DNA of 64,000 bases, taken from NCBI GenBank assembly GCA_030144725.1, contig JASKMD010000009.1, positions 5,276,679-5,340,678 on the forward strand. Reading direction: 5' to 3'. Positions within the stretch are counted from its first letter, which is position 1. Each line of letters starts with the position of its first letter. A program made the position numbers and the translations under genes. The notes under the pieces are model-generated. The model made no database searches and had not been told where the DNA came from. It saw only the letters and a program-made list of their open reading frames with translations. Shown here one piece after another: positions 49,015 through 60,141 of the stretch. The stretch comes from Haematococcus lacustris (lineage: Eukaryota; Chlorophyta; Chlorophyceae; Chlamydomonadales; Haematococcaceae).

Positions 49015-49704
49015 GCAGCACGATGGGGCGCCATACTACTAATCCTTGCACCCAGCCAGCTGAAGCTGATGGCAAGGGGATGGCACATGCACCTGATCCT
49101 GAACTGTCATGTCCTTCCTTGGCTGGGCACTACCCATTACAGCAAGTGTTGGGTTGCAGCATGCTTGCCTACAGCAAATACGCTATCGCATGTTCTGCAG
49201 TAGCTGTACACAGTTTTCACACACAACAAGAGAGGAGGTGGATGTGGTGAAGTTGTCCATGTCACATCTGTTCTCGTCAACATGTGATGTTCAGCGGGAG
49301 GGCATGTTTAGTTTGACACGAGGGGACTGCGCTATGTCGCTTCATTGGCCACACACCCTGCACCAACCAATGGTGGTTGACATGTTGCATTGACTGTCTC
49401 AGCCCTAGCCCGTAGATCAGCTGGATGACTTGAGAACGTGACGCAACTTGAGCATGAGCAATTCATGTTTCTGTCCAAGTGTAATTGTCTTGGATGGTGT
49501 TGAGCTGGTTTATACGTAGTGGACAGTTCCGGTCAGCAATGTGCCACAAATGCAGCACGTGAGTGCGTTGGCAGCACATGGGCAAGGATGGCTGTTACAG
49601 CGCTGTAAAAAATTTTAGTCCCTACAGCTCTCATGCAACACCATCACGAGTTGTAATCAAAAACCACGAGTTGTAATCAAACACATGCTGCAAGATCGCT
49701 GTTG
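49015..49704. other. SEC61G 3' flank
   Basis: No gene seen. Contains TGTAA motifs at 49480 and in a short direct repeat near 49650-49680 (CACGAGTTGTAATCAAA occurs twice). Confidence 0.5.
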
Positions 49705-50080
49705 TAAAGGCTTCTGACAGTGTGCCTAATGCCCACTTCAGCTCAACCATTCTGGTGCGTGTGCCTCTAGGTCTACTACCAGCAAGAGCTCTAACTAACC
49801 CTATAGCTCTTACTCACACACATCCCCTTTGCGAGGGGCTCACTATCTTTTTATGTTGGGGTTGGCATTCTATAGCTGGCTATTGCAGCCACTTGCGCCG
49901 CCACTTGCGCACCAGCGCCTTGTCGGGCAGGCATACCTATTCTTGGCCTGGCCTGCCTGGCTTCGGCATGGCTGGGCGGCATTCCCATCTGCACAGCTCA
50001 GTGGGACGTGGTCCTAGGCCGACTGCACAGCGGCGAATGTTGGACGCAGCAGATACGTCCCGGTCATAGAACCTGCACAT
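49705..50080 (-). pseudogene. C-terminal fragment of a Fanzor/TnpB-like nuclease gene, copy A1
   Basis: The minus strand encodes YDRDVSAASNIRRCAVG, matching the RuvC-III signature (catalytic Asp in DRD, then xxAAxNI) of TnpB/Fanzor proteins. It is followed by PRPTELCRWECRPAMPKPGR, then GQE, an in-frame TAG, VCLPDKALVRKWRRKWLQ and a stop. The basic tail is probably the natural C-terminus; the TAG sits where a Trp codon would fit (copy A2 reads RKWVEL). RuvC-I, RuvC-II and the zinc ribbon are absent. A further piece of the shared 3' flank recurs at ~50205-50310. It is a dead fragment. Family identification rests on one motif block plus the repeat pattern. Confidence 0.6.
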
Positions 50081-50204
50081 GGGTGTGGGAGATGCATAAA
50101 CAGTGCGTTTCCAATAGGCTGCATGGGAGTTGGGAGTTGGGAGCGGAGCCGCATGGGCCCATGCACCAATTTGGTGTTTCCATTGCGCTAAATCTGGGAG
50201 CTTG

Positions 50205-50310
50205 GAGCTAGTGCCCACTTCCGCTGAGCCTTCTGGTGTGTGCGCCTGCTCTAACTAACTCTTACTAGCTTTAACTAGCTCTTACTCACACACATCCCTT
50301 TTGCCAGATA
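50205..50310 (-). repeat. Third copy of the Fanzor-like 3' flank
   Basis: Repeats the 3' non-coding part of copies A1 and A2 (GTGCCCACTTC, CTCTAACTAAC, CTCACACACATCCC), directly beside copy A1 and in the same orientation, without any coding part. Confidence 0.65.
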
Positions 50311-50756
50311 CGTCATTCATTAACAGGCACGTAGGTTTAAGGAACCGCACACCTTGTCTAGAACATGCTCGAGTGAAGCAATTGTGTGTTACTCTTCAAT
50401 GACATGAGCAATGTACAGCTTGCGCAACTTCACACACCTCTCGATACACTAACAACTTATCGCTCAATCACACATCACAAAATCATAATGTACAGACCAG
50501 GAAGGCGTCAGTATGCGGAGTTCATGATGCGTTGTTGCCACCCTGGCTTGCATCGTAGGGTGGCCTGCTTCCATGCACCCTCCACTCTGCCTCATGACCC
50601 GTGACCACCTACCGTAAACCTGCTGGTCACACCTGCTCTCTACCACAGATATGTACTCATCTCGAGTCCCCAACCGAGGTGCTCCCATCCACTCTGGGGG
50701 CTGGCACCAAAATGGCGTTGCCAGCTTCCCCTGATATCCTGAAGCCCACTGAAAGC

Positions 50757-50761
50757 TTACA
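50757..50761 (-). terminator. SUFB poly(A) signal (TGTAA)
   Basis: TGTAA on the minus strand 89 nt past the SUFB stop. UGUAA is the green-algal polyadenylation signal. Confidence 0.6.
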
Positions 50762-50849
50762 CCTGCTGCCCTCTGCCTTCCCCGCCCCGCTGACAGTGCA
50801 CCCTGCCTTGCCCTTGGTGGGACATGCTGTGGCAGCGACTTGTGTGCGC

Positions 50850-53800
50850 TCAACCCACAGTGCCCTCCAGCTTCAGGCTCATCAGCTCGTTGACCTCCGC
50901 TGAGAACTCCATAGGTAGCTCATTGAACACCTGGCAGGACAGGCAGCCGCACCAGCAGGTATCATCACACATATCACACCTCACTGCGAACACCTCACCG
51001 CCAACTGCTTACTCAGCACCCTGCACCAGCACTGAGCTTGGGTAGCCTCCTGGCGCTAGCTCGGGTCCAGGTAGGAGCTACTAGCAGTGACTGCCAGGAT
51101 GGTAGGTGGTTGCAGCCATGCCGCCAGCAGCTGCCTGGTCATTGATCTGGGCCCGACGTGCAGCCGCCCTGTGGCCTCACCTCTCTGCAGAAGCCGCTGA
51201 TGATGGCGGCCACGGCTTTCTCTGGCGGTACCCCACGCTGCTGGAAGTAGAACAGCTGGTCCTCCCCGATCTTGCTGGTGCTGGCCTCATGCTCCACCTT
51301 GGCGCTGGGCTCACGCACCTACAGCCAGGCAAACACGCCAAGATGAAGCAAGCGTCGTTGCCCTGGGGCAAGGCAGTAGCACTTCCCAGGCGCGACACAA
51401 CCCAGACACTGCCCGTCATGACACTTGCCTGCTCTGCCTGTTGCATGGGACACTGCAAGCCATTCTGTCCACATGGGCACATCATCAATACCTAGCGTAT
51501 ACACAGCCATTTCTAGACCGAAACACAACAAAGAAGGAGGTCATAGCTGCTGCAAGCCGATCACATGCCACATCATCCATCCTGGCTGGCCCCGGCTCAG
51601 CAAATGCCTGATCCTTTGCCCTCCTTCCACTAATAATGCCTAATCAAAATTCAACGCCTGGCGACAGCATGCAGCTCTGACCTGGATGTAGGGATAGGTG
51701 TTGGCCCCCGCCCGGTCCCCGATGAGCATGGAGTCACACTGGCTGAAGTTGCGTGCGCCTGATGCCTGCGGCTGCACCTGCACCAGCCCCCGATAGCAGT
51801 TGCGGGATCGGCCGGCGCTGATGCCCTTGCTGACGATGCGGCTGCGGGTGTTCTTGCCCACATGGATCATCTTTGTGCCAGTGTCGGCTTGCTGGCAGTG
51901 GTTGGTGAGGGCCACACTGTAGAACTCGCCCACGCTGTTGTCGCCTGCCAACACCACGCTGGGGTACTTCCAGGTGATGGCACTGCCAGTCTCCACCTGC
52001 AACATTAGCCAGAAAGCAGCGGGGTGAGCAAGCAGGCAACGGGGTGAGCAAGCAGGAGGGGGATAAGTGCAAGTGACCGCACAGCAAGCAGGGCAAGGTG
52101 TTAAGCACTAGCAGCAGGGCCAATCAGGAGCAGCACAGTCTAATCCATATGTTCCTCTACCAGTTGCTGCAGCATGACAAACAACCTAGCCTGCTGATGA
52201 GTATGGATGGTCAACTCATGCATCGTCTAGCCAGGCCCCCTAACTGCAATGGGCTACGCCTGGCCCATGCTCAATATGAGCCAAGCTCAAGGTAGCCGCA
52301 GTGGCCGGGAGCTACACCCTGCCCACCTGGGTCCAGGAGATCTTGGCATTGTCCCCTGCACACAGCCCTCGCTTGGTGACAAAGTTATAGATGCCACCCC
52401 GCCCCTCTTCATCGCCTGCATACCTGCAGCACCAACACCGCCCCTCCAATGTCACAACTGGAGCGCTGCCCTGTCTGTATAGTTGCACTCACACGATAGC
52501 CTGACAAGCCAGGTCCAGCAACGGTGACTGCTTGACACCACTACACACAATGACATGGCTGCTCTGAGGCATGCATGGCATGTGCGGGCATCTGCACCTG
52601 GCACCCCCACCCCAGGCCACCTCACCTGCCTCCGTAGCCACCTGGGTCTGTTCTAAGGCAACCTTTTCAAGCTGCCAAGGCTAGTGGCTTGACCAACTGT
52701 TTGGGTCTCTCACCCATGCCTGCGCTGCATGCTGGCTCCCTGGGGTGCAATGCGACAGAAACCTGGCCTGGCTCCAGCTGCAGCTGCTGGAGACGTCGGC
52801 TCTCACCAATTCTGCACTGTGCTGTACTTGATCTCTGCGCCCTTGCCAGCATGCAGCTCCACTACTGCCGCATGCAACTGGTTCTTGTCGTAGGAGGGCG
52901 CAGTACAGCCCTCCAAGTAGCTGACGTACGCATCATCTTCACAGATGATCAGTGTGCGCTCAAACTGCACAATTGCAGGTGTGTGCACTGGGCATGCTAA
53001 CTCCCAGCCTAAAAAAACCTTCACATGCAACATGATATCCCCAGTTTTGGCATTTCTGGTTGCTGCCTGCCACCAGCCTGCTGCTCAACTGCCACCATCT
53101 TGACCTGTCAACCCCCTGACCATTGCCTGGCTCTGCAACCTCACGCATGCCACTTGTGATAGACATGTGCAGCATACAGCACCTTTGGCTCACTGCCTGC
53201 GGCTGTGATGACTGACCTGTCCAGTCTCTGATGCATTTATTCTGAAGTAGGTCGACAGTTCCATTGGGCTCTTCACGCCCTTGCGAACAAACACAAAAGA
53301 ACCGTCCGAGAACACAGCTGAGTTTAAGGCGGCAAAATAGTTGTCCGCAACAGGCACCTGCACAGGCATGTGCGGGAGGATAAGCCATGGGGGCACATTT
53401 GTTTCGTTCCCTGGAACTCACGCAAGAAGCATCGCTGCACAGCCCTCTCCACTGCTGCAATGTAGCAAGATGACAGCTCCGGCTGGGGCACGCAAGGAGC
53501 TCACCAACTGCCCTTTCCAGTGCAGCTGTGGGTGTGCAGGGGTGTGTGACTCACCACACTGCCCATGTATTTGCGCACAAGCTCCGGATACTGGTGCACT
53601 GCCTCACTGATGGAGCAGAAGATCACCCCAGCCTTTAGCAAGTCAGCCCGGAAGGTGGTCGCAATGGATACTGAGTCGAACACGGCATCCACAGCAACGT
53701 TGCTCAAACGCTTCTGCTCATTCAAAGGGATGCCAAGCTTGTCGAAAGTCCTGAGCAGCTCTGGGTCGACCTCGTCGAGCGACTGCTTCTTCTCCTTCAT

Positions 53801-54271
53801 CTTTGGCTCTGAGTAGTAGGAGTAGTCCTGGTAGTCTATCTCGGGAAAGGTATTGTCGCTCCATTTAGGTTCCTCCATTGTTAGCCACTTGCGGTAAGCC
53901 TTTAGCCTAAACTCCAGCATCCATTCTGGCTCCTTCTTCTTGAGACTGATGGCGCGCACCACGTCCTCGTTCAGCCCCTTGGGGAAAGTATCGCTCTCTA
54001 TGATAGTGCTGAACCCGTACTTGTAGGGCCGGCTCATAAGACGCTGAATGTCCCGCTTCTCGTCGGTCATGTTCGCAATCTCTACCTCCTCGGCCAAAGC
54101 CGTGCGCAGGGCCACAAGGCCGCGGTTCTGCTGCGGCTGGTGCACGGCGGAGCGGCCATGTCTTGAGCACTTGGGTGCAGGCGGACAACGCCCGTTGTAG
54201 ATAGTGCCTGGCTGCTGCGCCGAGAGCGGCCCTTGCTGAGCGGACGCATAGTGCGACATCGAGCTCTGCAT
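50850..54271 (-). CDS. SUFB: Plastid Fe-S cluster scaffold protein SufB
   Basis: Core of the SufBC2D scaffold that assembles Fe-S clusters in the plastid. Seven exons join in phase to 548 residues: 53555-54271, 53217-53357, 52807-52964, 52327-52423, 51682-51996, 51181-51318 and 50850-50930. Visible signatures in order: [171 protein letters not shown] and the C-terminus SLKLEGTVG. The ~70 N-terminal residues are transit-like. An ATG 48 nt upstream (54317-54319) is an alternative start. Divergent from PDX1, with 185 bp between start codons. Confidence 0.97.
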
Positions 54272-54456
54272 AACTGTGGGCGTGGGGTGCAGAGAACTAT
54301 AACAATTCGACCTCATAGCTTCCAACACATTCGGTTGGGCAAAAGATCCATGCAAGCACGGTTGTGCACCACGTTTGGTTGCGCCTTCGTCCACACATTC
54401 TGTGCACTCGTCCACATAACCAATACACAGCGTCCAGTGACCTGCGCAGCACAACT
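54272..54456. promoter_or_regulatory. Shared intergenic region of SUFB and PDX1
   Basis: Only 185 bp separate the start codon of SUFB (minus, 54271) from that of PDX1 (plus, 54457). Both 5' UTRs and both promoters must fit here or overlap the other gene. No clear TATA box seen. Bidirectional control is inferred from geometry alone. Confidence 0.7.
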
Positions 54457-55948
54457 ATGGCCGAGAAGGGGACTTTTGCTGTGAAGGTGCGGCGACACGT
54501 AGCTCCTCACAGCAGTCGGCATAAGAGCTCTGGCGAACGCGTATACAAATGCGACCCAGCCGGCAATCCCTGCCGCTGGCTGCAGGTTGGCCTGGCACAA
54601 ATGTTGAAGGGCGGCGTGATTATGGACGTGACTAACGTAGAGGAGGCTCGTATCGCTGAGGAGGCTGGTGCTGTGGCGGTCATGGCGCTTGAGCGTGTCC
54701 CTGCGGACATCCGCAAGGACGGAGGCGTAGCGCGCATGAGCGACCCAGAGATGATTAAGGCCATCAAAGCCGCCATCACTATTCCAGTCATGGCCAAGGC
54801 CCGCATCGGCCACTTCGTCGAGGCCCAGATTTTGGAGGCCTTGAACGTTGACTACATCGACGAGTCAGAGGTGCGTGTGCTCTACTCGTGCCAGCGTCCC
54901 GCCGACACGCTCTGCCTGTTGTTTGTGCCTTCCAGCTTTCGTGCTTCCACCACCTTGCGTGTCGTGTGTGGTGTAGCACTTCTGAGTGCAGTTCTGCTTG
55001 TCACCACATCAGTATTGCCTGTGATAATGGTGTTGGCAGGTGCTGACCCCTGCTGATGAGATCCACCACATCAATAAGCACAACTACAAGGTCCCCTTTG
55101 TGTGTGGCTGCCGAGATCTGGGCGAGGCCCTGCGCCGCATTGCTGAGGGAGCAGCTATGATTCGCACCAAGGGCGAGGCTGGCACTGGCAATGTGGTTGA
55201 GGCGGTCCGCCACACCCGGGCTGTCATGGGAGCAATTCGTGCTCTGCAAACTATGGTATGTACAGCCTAGAAGTGAACATGTGCATGTATGTCTATGCAA
55301 CCATGGGATGAAGGCTGCAACAGCTGTGGTGGTGCTCTGTGCAAGGGCATGTGTAGCTACAGAAGCTCTGATATGTTGTTGTGCAGGATGATGACGAGCT
55401 CTACGTGTATGCTAAGGAGATCAGGGCTCCAGTGGAGCTGGTCCGGCAGACCAAGCACCTGGGCCGCCTTCCAGTCGTGAACTTTGCAGCTGGTGGTGTG
55501 GCCACCCCTGCAGACGCAGCCCTGATGATGCAGCTGGGCATGGATGGTGTGTTTGTCGGGTCAGGGGTCTTCAAGAGCGGGGACCCAGCCAAGCGAGCAC
55601 GTGCCATTGTGCAGGTGAGCAGAATGCAGACTACATATTAGGGTGTGCTGGCGAGTGTACAAGACACGGTGTTGGTTTGTCATGGTTGATAGTGATGTCA
55701 TGATGCACTGAGTGGCACATCATATTGCTGCATTGCTCTCTGCAATGTGTTGGTGGCTCTTGTGTGGTAGAAGTATGGAGGTCAGTAGGCAGGCTGTCAC
55801 TCAGCGTTGCCCTTTTGTTATGCAGGCTGTCACGCACTACAACAACCCCAAGGTGCTGGCAGAGGTCAGCTCATGCCTCGGGGAGGCGATGGTGGGCATC
55901 GATGTGAGGGACAAGAACTTCACCTCGTACGCCCAGCGCTCGGAGTAA
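54457..55948 (+). CDS. PDX1: Pyridoxal 5'-phosphate synthase subunit PDX1
   Basis: Makes PLP from ribose 5-phosphate, glyceraldehyde 3-phosphate and PDX2-derived ammonia; a cytosolic dodecamer in the family. Exons 54457-54486, 54586-54870, 55040-55255, 55387-55614 and 55826-55948 give 293 residues. Both catalytic lysines are present: Lys81 in MAKARIGH and Lys149 in [10 protein letters not shown]. Also seen: [58 protein letters not shown] and [15 protein letters not shown]. The N-terminus is short ([17 protein letters not shown]), slightly shorter than plant PDX1. Intron 1 is 99 bp with no in-frame stop; family alignment (SVKVGLAQML) shows it must be removed. Confidence 0.97.
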
Positions 55949-56363
55949 AGCGCAGCAGTATGTGCAGCCCCATGGTGTATTGCATGCGAGTATGTGACTG
56001 AGAGGCAGCGAGCCGTAACTTGAGCGATGACGTGAGTGATGGGTGCAATGAGAGGTGCATGTTACTATGCTGGCGATTCACTCGGGTAGGATAGGAATGT
56101 AAGATAGTCATGCTACTGGATCAAGTGCATGTCCATGTCATGGTCAGTAGAAGAGAATGGATGTAAATCATTAATGGGTCTTACACAGCGCACCACAGCT
56201 AAAAGTCAATAATAATACCGGCGACACTACCTCAAGTCATCGAGCGATAGTGGAATCTCGCATCGTGTTGCTCGTTTTGATAAATATGTCATAGCATTGC
56301 CCACCCTACGAAGCCAGGAAAGCTGAGTCAAAGAAAGAAATGGAGATCTCCACCACCTCCCAG
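55949..56363. other. PDX1 3' UTR and flank
   Basis: TGTAA at 56098-56102, 150 nt past the PDX1 stop, is the likely poly(A) signal. No gene between it and the TIR element. Confidence 0.6.
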
Positions 56364-57587
56364 TCAGGCGCTCCCAACATGGGGTTGGTGATATGCATGC
56401 AAGTACTCTCTCAATACTGTATCGTTTTCGATAGCGTTTATCACATTGGTAGCTGCAAATCAATGCGCGTCATCTGACCATCAGCGCAAGCCATTGGAGT
56501 TTTTGCTCGCGTACTGCCACATGTGCCCGCGAACAAACCACAGCGGCGATATGGGTCTCCTTGGCACGGTGAGCCACATCGCTGTGACCCCATCTACCTA
56601 GCGCAGTGAGCGGGTTGTGCACACATGGAATGTCCGGCAAACACCCATCGCGATGCCTGCCGGGCGTGCAGGGCGCCTAGACGGGGTGATTGGAACATAA
56701 AGTTATACTCGCTTCCGCCGAATACACCATCTGGGTCGGCGCACACCAAGGTATCACCGGCTTATAACCCCCCTCCTCCACTGTGTCCATCACTGTGTTG
56801 CACCCGCTGCACCCACAAGAAAATGGCTATAAAACGTTTGTTCTTGACCCATTGGCGCATCTATTGAAACAAACCGCACGTTAAACAGCCCAGGCCTCTA
56901 TCAGTTTGACATCTTCAAAGTGACATCATGTTCTCCAAGCAGAATCAGGGCTACGGGGCTGTGGGGTGGCAGTTGAGCTATGAAACTTTGCACGCAGGTG
57001 GATGGCATGTAGGGGAGTGTAACTCTCAGAGGAGCCGAGTCCTGATTCGGTCATGGTGTGGAGTTGTGTGTCTGACTGCATGGCCCCGGTCCTGAGATCG
57101 GCTAAGGGAGTTGGGGGTCACAGACCAAAGTGAACTTTTGGCTTATCTGAGTATGAGTGTTTGTAGCAATGTCTGAGAGGAGCTCAACCTAGTAAGTAGC
57201 ATGCTGTAAGTCAAAATGGTCGAGCTGTAGCATTGCCCTCCAGGTATGGGGAGGAGGTGGGCTCAGTGCCACATCGCTGCAACCGCTTTCCGATCCGACT
57301 GCTGCCGCCGACGCGCATGCTCATGTTCAGCAGCCTAAGCGACGCGGGTGGTCGCAGCGATGACTGCATGCTCCGCTACGGCTCAAATTTGAATCACTAA
57401 CTTTGACGCTTTGTTGTGCACTGCCTACTCAGTGTATATTTATTCTGGATGGGTGAAAGGTAGCTGGCTGGGTTGGCTACACTGTGAACCATCTAGCATA
57501 ACATTTGGCGCAGTGAGTGCAGAGTTACAGTCGTCCTACTACCAGGGGTCGGTTTCCTGTCATTTTTAAACAGTTGGGAGCGCCTGA
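56364..57587 (-). mobile_element. Complete 1,224-bp TIR DNA element, copy 2 (inverted)
   Basis: Same 15-bp termini (TCAGGCGCTCCCAAC at 56364-56378, complement at 57573-57587) and exactly the same length as copy 1, in reverse orientation. Target duplication is CTCCCAG at 56357-56363 and 57588-57594. Sequence identity to 12386-13609 looks very high throughout, with scattered substitutions, so both insertions are fairly recent. Inserted ~415 bp downstream of the PDX1 stop codon. Confidence 0.92.
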
Positions 57588-58399
57588 CTCCCAGTCCAGC
57601 CCAGCTTCATGCCGTGCCTTGCTTCCCTTCGTGGCTTGTCGTGTGCTTTAGCGCGTTTTGCATTTAGTGTCCTTGCAGCACTTTAGACACAACAAGCGCA
57701 GCACAGAAGATATCTGGAGGTCGTACGCAGTGCTCTTGACACCAATGTGTGGGTTTGTTGACTTGGAGCAGGTGCCTGTACCACCGCTGCATTAACACTG
57801 CACATGATGCTTAAGCAGCCTTGTCGCAGACCTGCTCAGTGATGGACACAGGTTTCACGTCTATTGCTGGATACGGAGATCTGTCTGTGCTAGCTGTGCG
57901 CCCAAGACACGTGCTGAAAAGAGCTGACTTCGAAGAACATTTTGGAACCGCCACAGCAACATTGGAGGCTGCAGCAGAACATGACTGTACTGTGCACATG
58001 CATAACATGGCCAGACACTCAAGCAGGGATGTGACTAAAGGGTCGCATGATAGAAAGAGCAACCAAGAGTTAAATCCTCAGAAATGAGGCTGTGGGCTAA
58101 AAAATAGGCACATGCGGGCAGCTTCACATAGGGCTTGCTGCATGCAACTGGGGACAAAATGCAGCGGACACAGCCTACACCAAGCAACACCAGCCCATGC
58201 ACCGCAAGGAGCTCCTCTTGAGGCTCTAGCTGGATCAGGTGCATGTTGCCCCACCATCGCCCTGACCCTTACATGATGTGCTGCATGCTGCAACATACCT
58301 GAGGGTCACGGTGCTGTACACCATACAGCCTCTGTAATGATGCTACGCAACAGAACACCCTGAACTGCTTGGCCCTGTTAGCTGCCAGCCCATGTTCAA
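57588..58399. other. uL3c 3' flank, no gene assigned
   Basis: TTACA at 58269-58273 (TGTAA on the minus strand), 127 nt past the uL3c stop, is the likely poly(A) signal. A plus-strand frame at 57821-58087 (88 codons) has ordinary composition but no recognisable motif and sits in the uL3c 3' region. Confidence 0.5.
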
Positions 58400-59705
58400 T
58401 TAGCAGTTCTTGCCGACCACCTTGGCCACCCGCACTTCCACAATGGAGCCAGGCTTGCCTGGCACACAGCCCTTCACCACAATGGCTTTCCGTACCGAGT
58501 CGATCTTTAGGATCTGCAGTCAATACCATTCCCCTTCAGAATCAGTGCTGGGCACAGGTTGATCACAGCCTGTAGCAAGGCAACCACGCTCATGTGCATG
58601 CAAACCCACCATGACCTTTTGACAAGCTGCCAGCTTGCACTCACTTGTTGTGCCCTAATAGTGATCCGCTCATTGCCCATGTGGCCGGCCTGCTTGAGAC
58701 CGGGGAAGACACGTCCAGGCGTTGTACCAGCACCCATGGAACCATGCTCACGGTGGCTCTTGGAGCCGTGAGTCATGAAACCGCGATGGTGACCCCACCT
58801 CTTAACCGTGCCTGCATACACACACCTCAACTTAATACCTATGGTTCCATGGCCGCAGGGTCTGCGGGGTGCTATGCCCTTGGCCAGCAGGGAACAAGCA
58901 GCAGTCAGGCAAGACGGGCCAGCCACCTTGGAAGCCCTTTCCAATGCTGGTGCCTGCGACGTCCACCTTCTCGCCCTCCTTGAACATGTCACTGACCGAG
59001 AGTTCTTGCCCAGGCGTGTACGAGGTCACGACTGACTTGTCCTTGAGCTGCGGCCAACAATGCAAGCTGTGGCTATATCTGTTCCTGCGGCTGCTCCACA
59101 GGCGGCCCCCGCGTCGCTGCACCTACCCTGAACTCTATCAAGTGCTTAAGCGGAGGGCAGCCCGACTTCTTCAGGTGGCCCAGCTCGGGCTTCGTCATTT
59201 TGCGCTCGGGCACCACCTTGTAGCCTACCTGCATGTGCGGACAAGCCAGACCAGCGTAACTGAAGTGGGCTATCATCAGAGATGCTGTAGGTTGCGCAGC
59301 CCACTGCGGACCTGCACCGCATTGTATCCATCGGTCTCGTCTGTCTTGATGGCGGTAACAACATTGCCCTCCTCCAGCGCGATGACAGTGGCAGGGACGC
59401 ACAGCCCCTCGGGCGTAAAGTAGGACATCATTCCCGCCTTGGTGCCCAGGATGCCCACGCCTAAGCAGCGCCAAGACAATGCAGGAGCATGTCTAACTTC
59501 TGTAGCTGCTTGGCCACTGTGCCCTGCTAGCCGGCTCCTCTGAAAGTCGCTAATTGAAGCTGACTGCGACTGTCTCACCCGCTGCAAAAGTGTTTGCCTG
59601 CACGGAAGCACGCTGCACATTGACAGAGGTGCGCACTGGCGCACTAGAGACGCTGCTGGGCCTTTGCACGGCCTTGAACGCGGTTCTGGTTGCTGTGAAG
59701 GCCAT
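58400..59705 (-). CDS. PRPL3: Plastid ribosomal protein uL3c
   Basis: Large-subunit protein near the peptidyl-transferase centre, imported into the plastid. Six exons in phase: 59579-59705, 59312-59460, 59127-59228, 58927-59047, 58645-58811 and 58400-58513, giving 259 residues. A ~42-residue transit peptide ([20 protein letters not shown]) precedes the core. Core blocks: [105 protein letters not shown] and a bacterial-type C-terminus ([16 protein letters not shown]). Length and order match bacterial/plastid L3 rather than cytosolic uL3. Confidence 0.97.
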
Positions 59706-60141
59706 GATGCCTACGCGCTGGTCTCAGTCCGCAAGCACCAGAGGCAGACAAACCAGTGCAGGCTTGCAGCAACATGCATAAAGTGGTCAATGGTGCTATG
59801 ATGGTGCGTAATGTGAGCGATGGCTGCTCATCACTAGCCACAATGGCAGAGCTTTTTCTGCTGCTATAAACCCCAGCGAACTTACTCTGTGTCAACAAGT
59901 TTTACCAATCATGGTGGACAGGGCGTCGCAGGAGGTTCGCCTTATTCATCAGTATCACAGCCTTGTACATTATACAGATTGAAGGATGCGCGTGTTCTGT
60001 TGCAGTGCCTGAACTTTGAGTTACCGACGTTGAATGGACAGTTTGCATGCGGTGTACACCCGTGAGTGAGCCGAACCGCTCTACTCTCCCGCAGTGTATT
60101 TGATCAGGCATCCAGAGTCCAGGAAGATACAGCAAGCCGGT
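59706..60141. promoter_or_regulatory. Divergent upstream region of uL3c and the NTF2-like gene
   Basis: About 435 bp between the uL3c start (minus) and the first usable ATG of the NTF2-like gene (plus). The promoters of both should lie here; no specific element was identified. Confidence 0.45.

Noticed and set aside
54364..55056. 230-codon frame as the N-terminal half of PDX1
   Set aside because: It includes 5' UTR and the stop-free first intron; the family start and the VGLAQML junction support the shorter spliced form.
57821..58087. 88-codon plus-strand frame as a gene
   Set aside because: No recognisable domain and placed over the uL3c 3' UTR.
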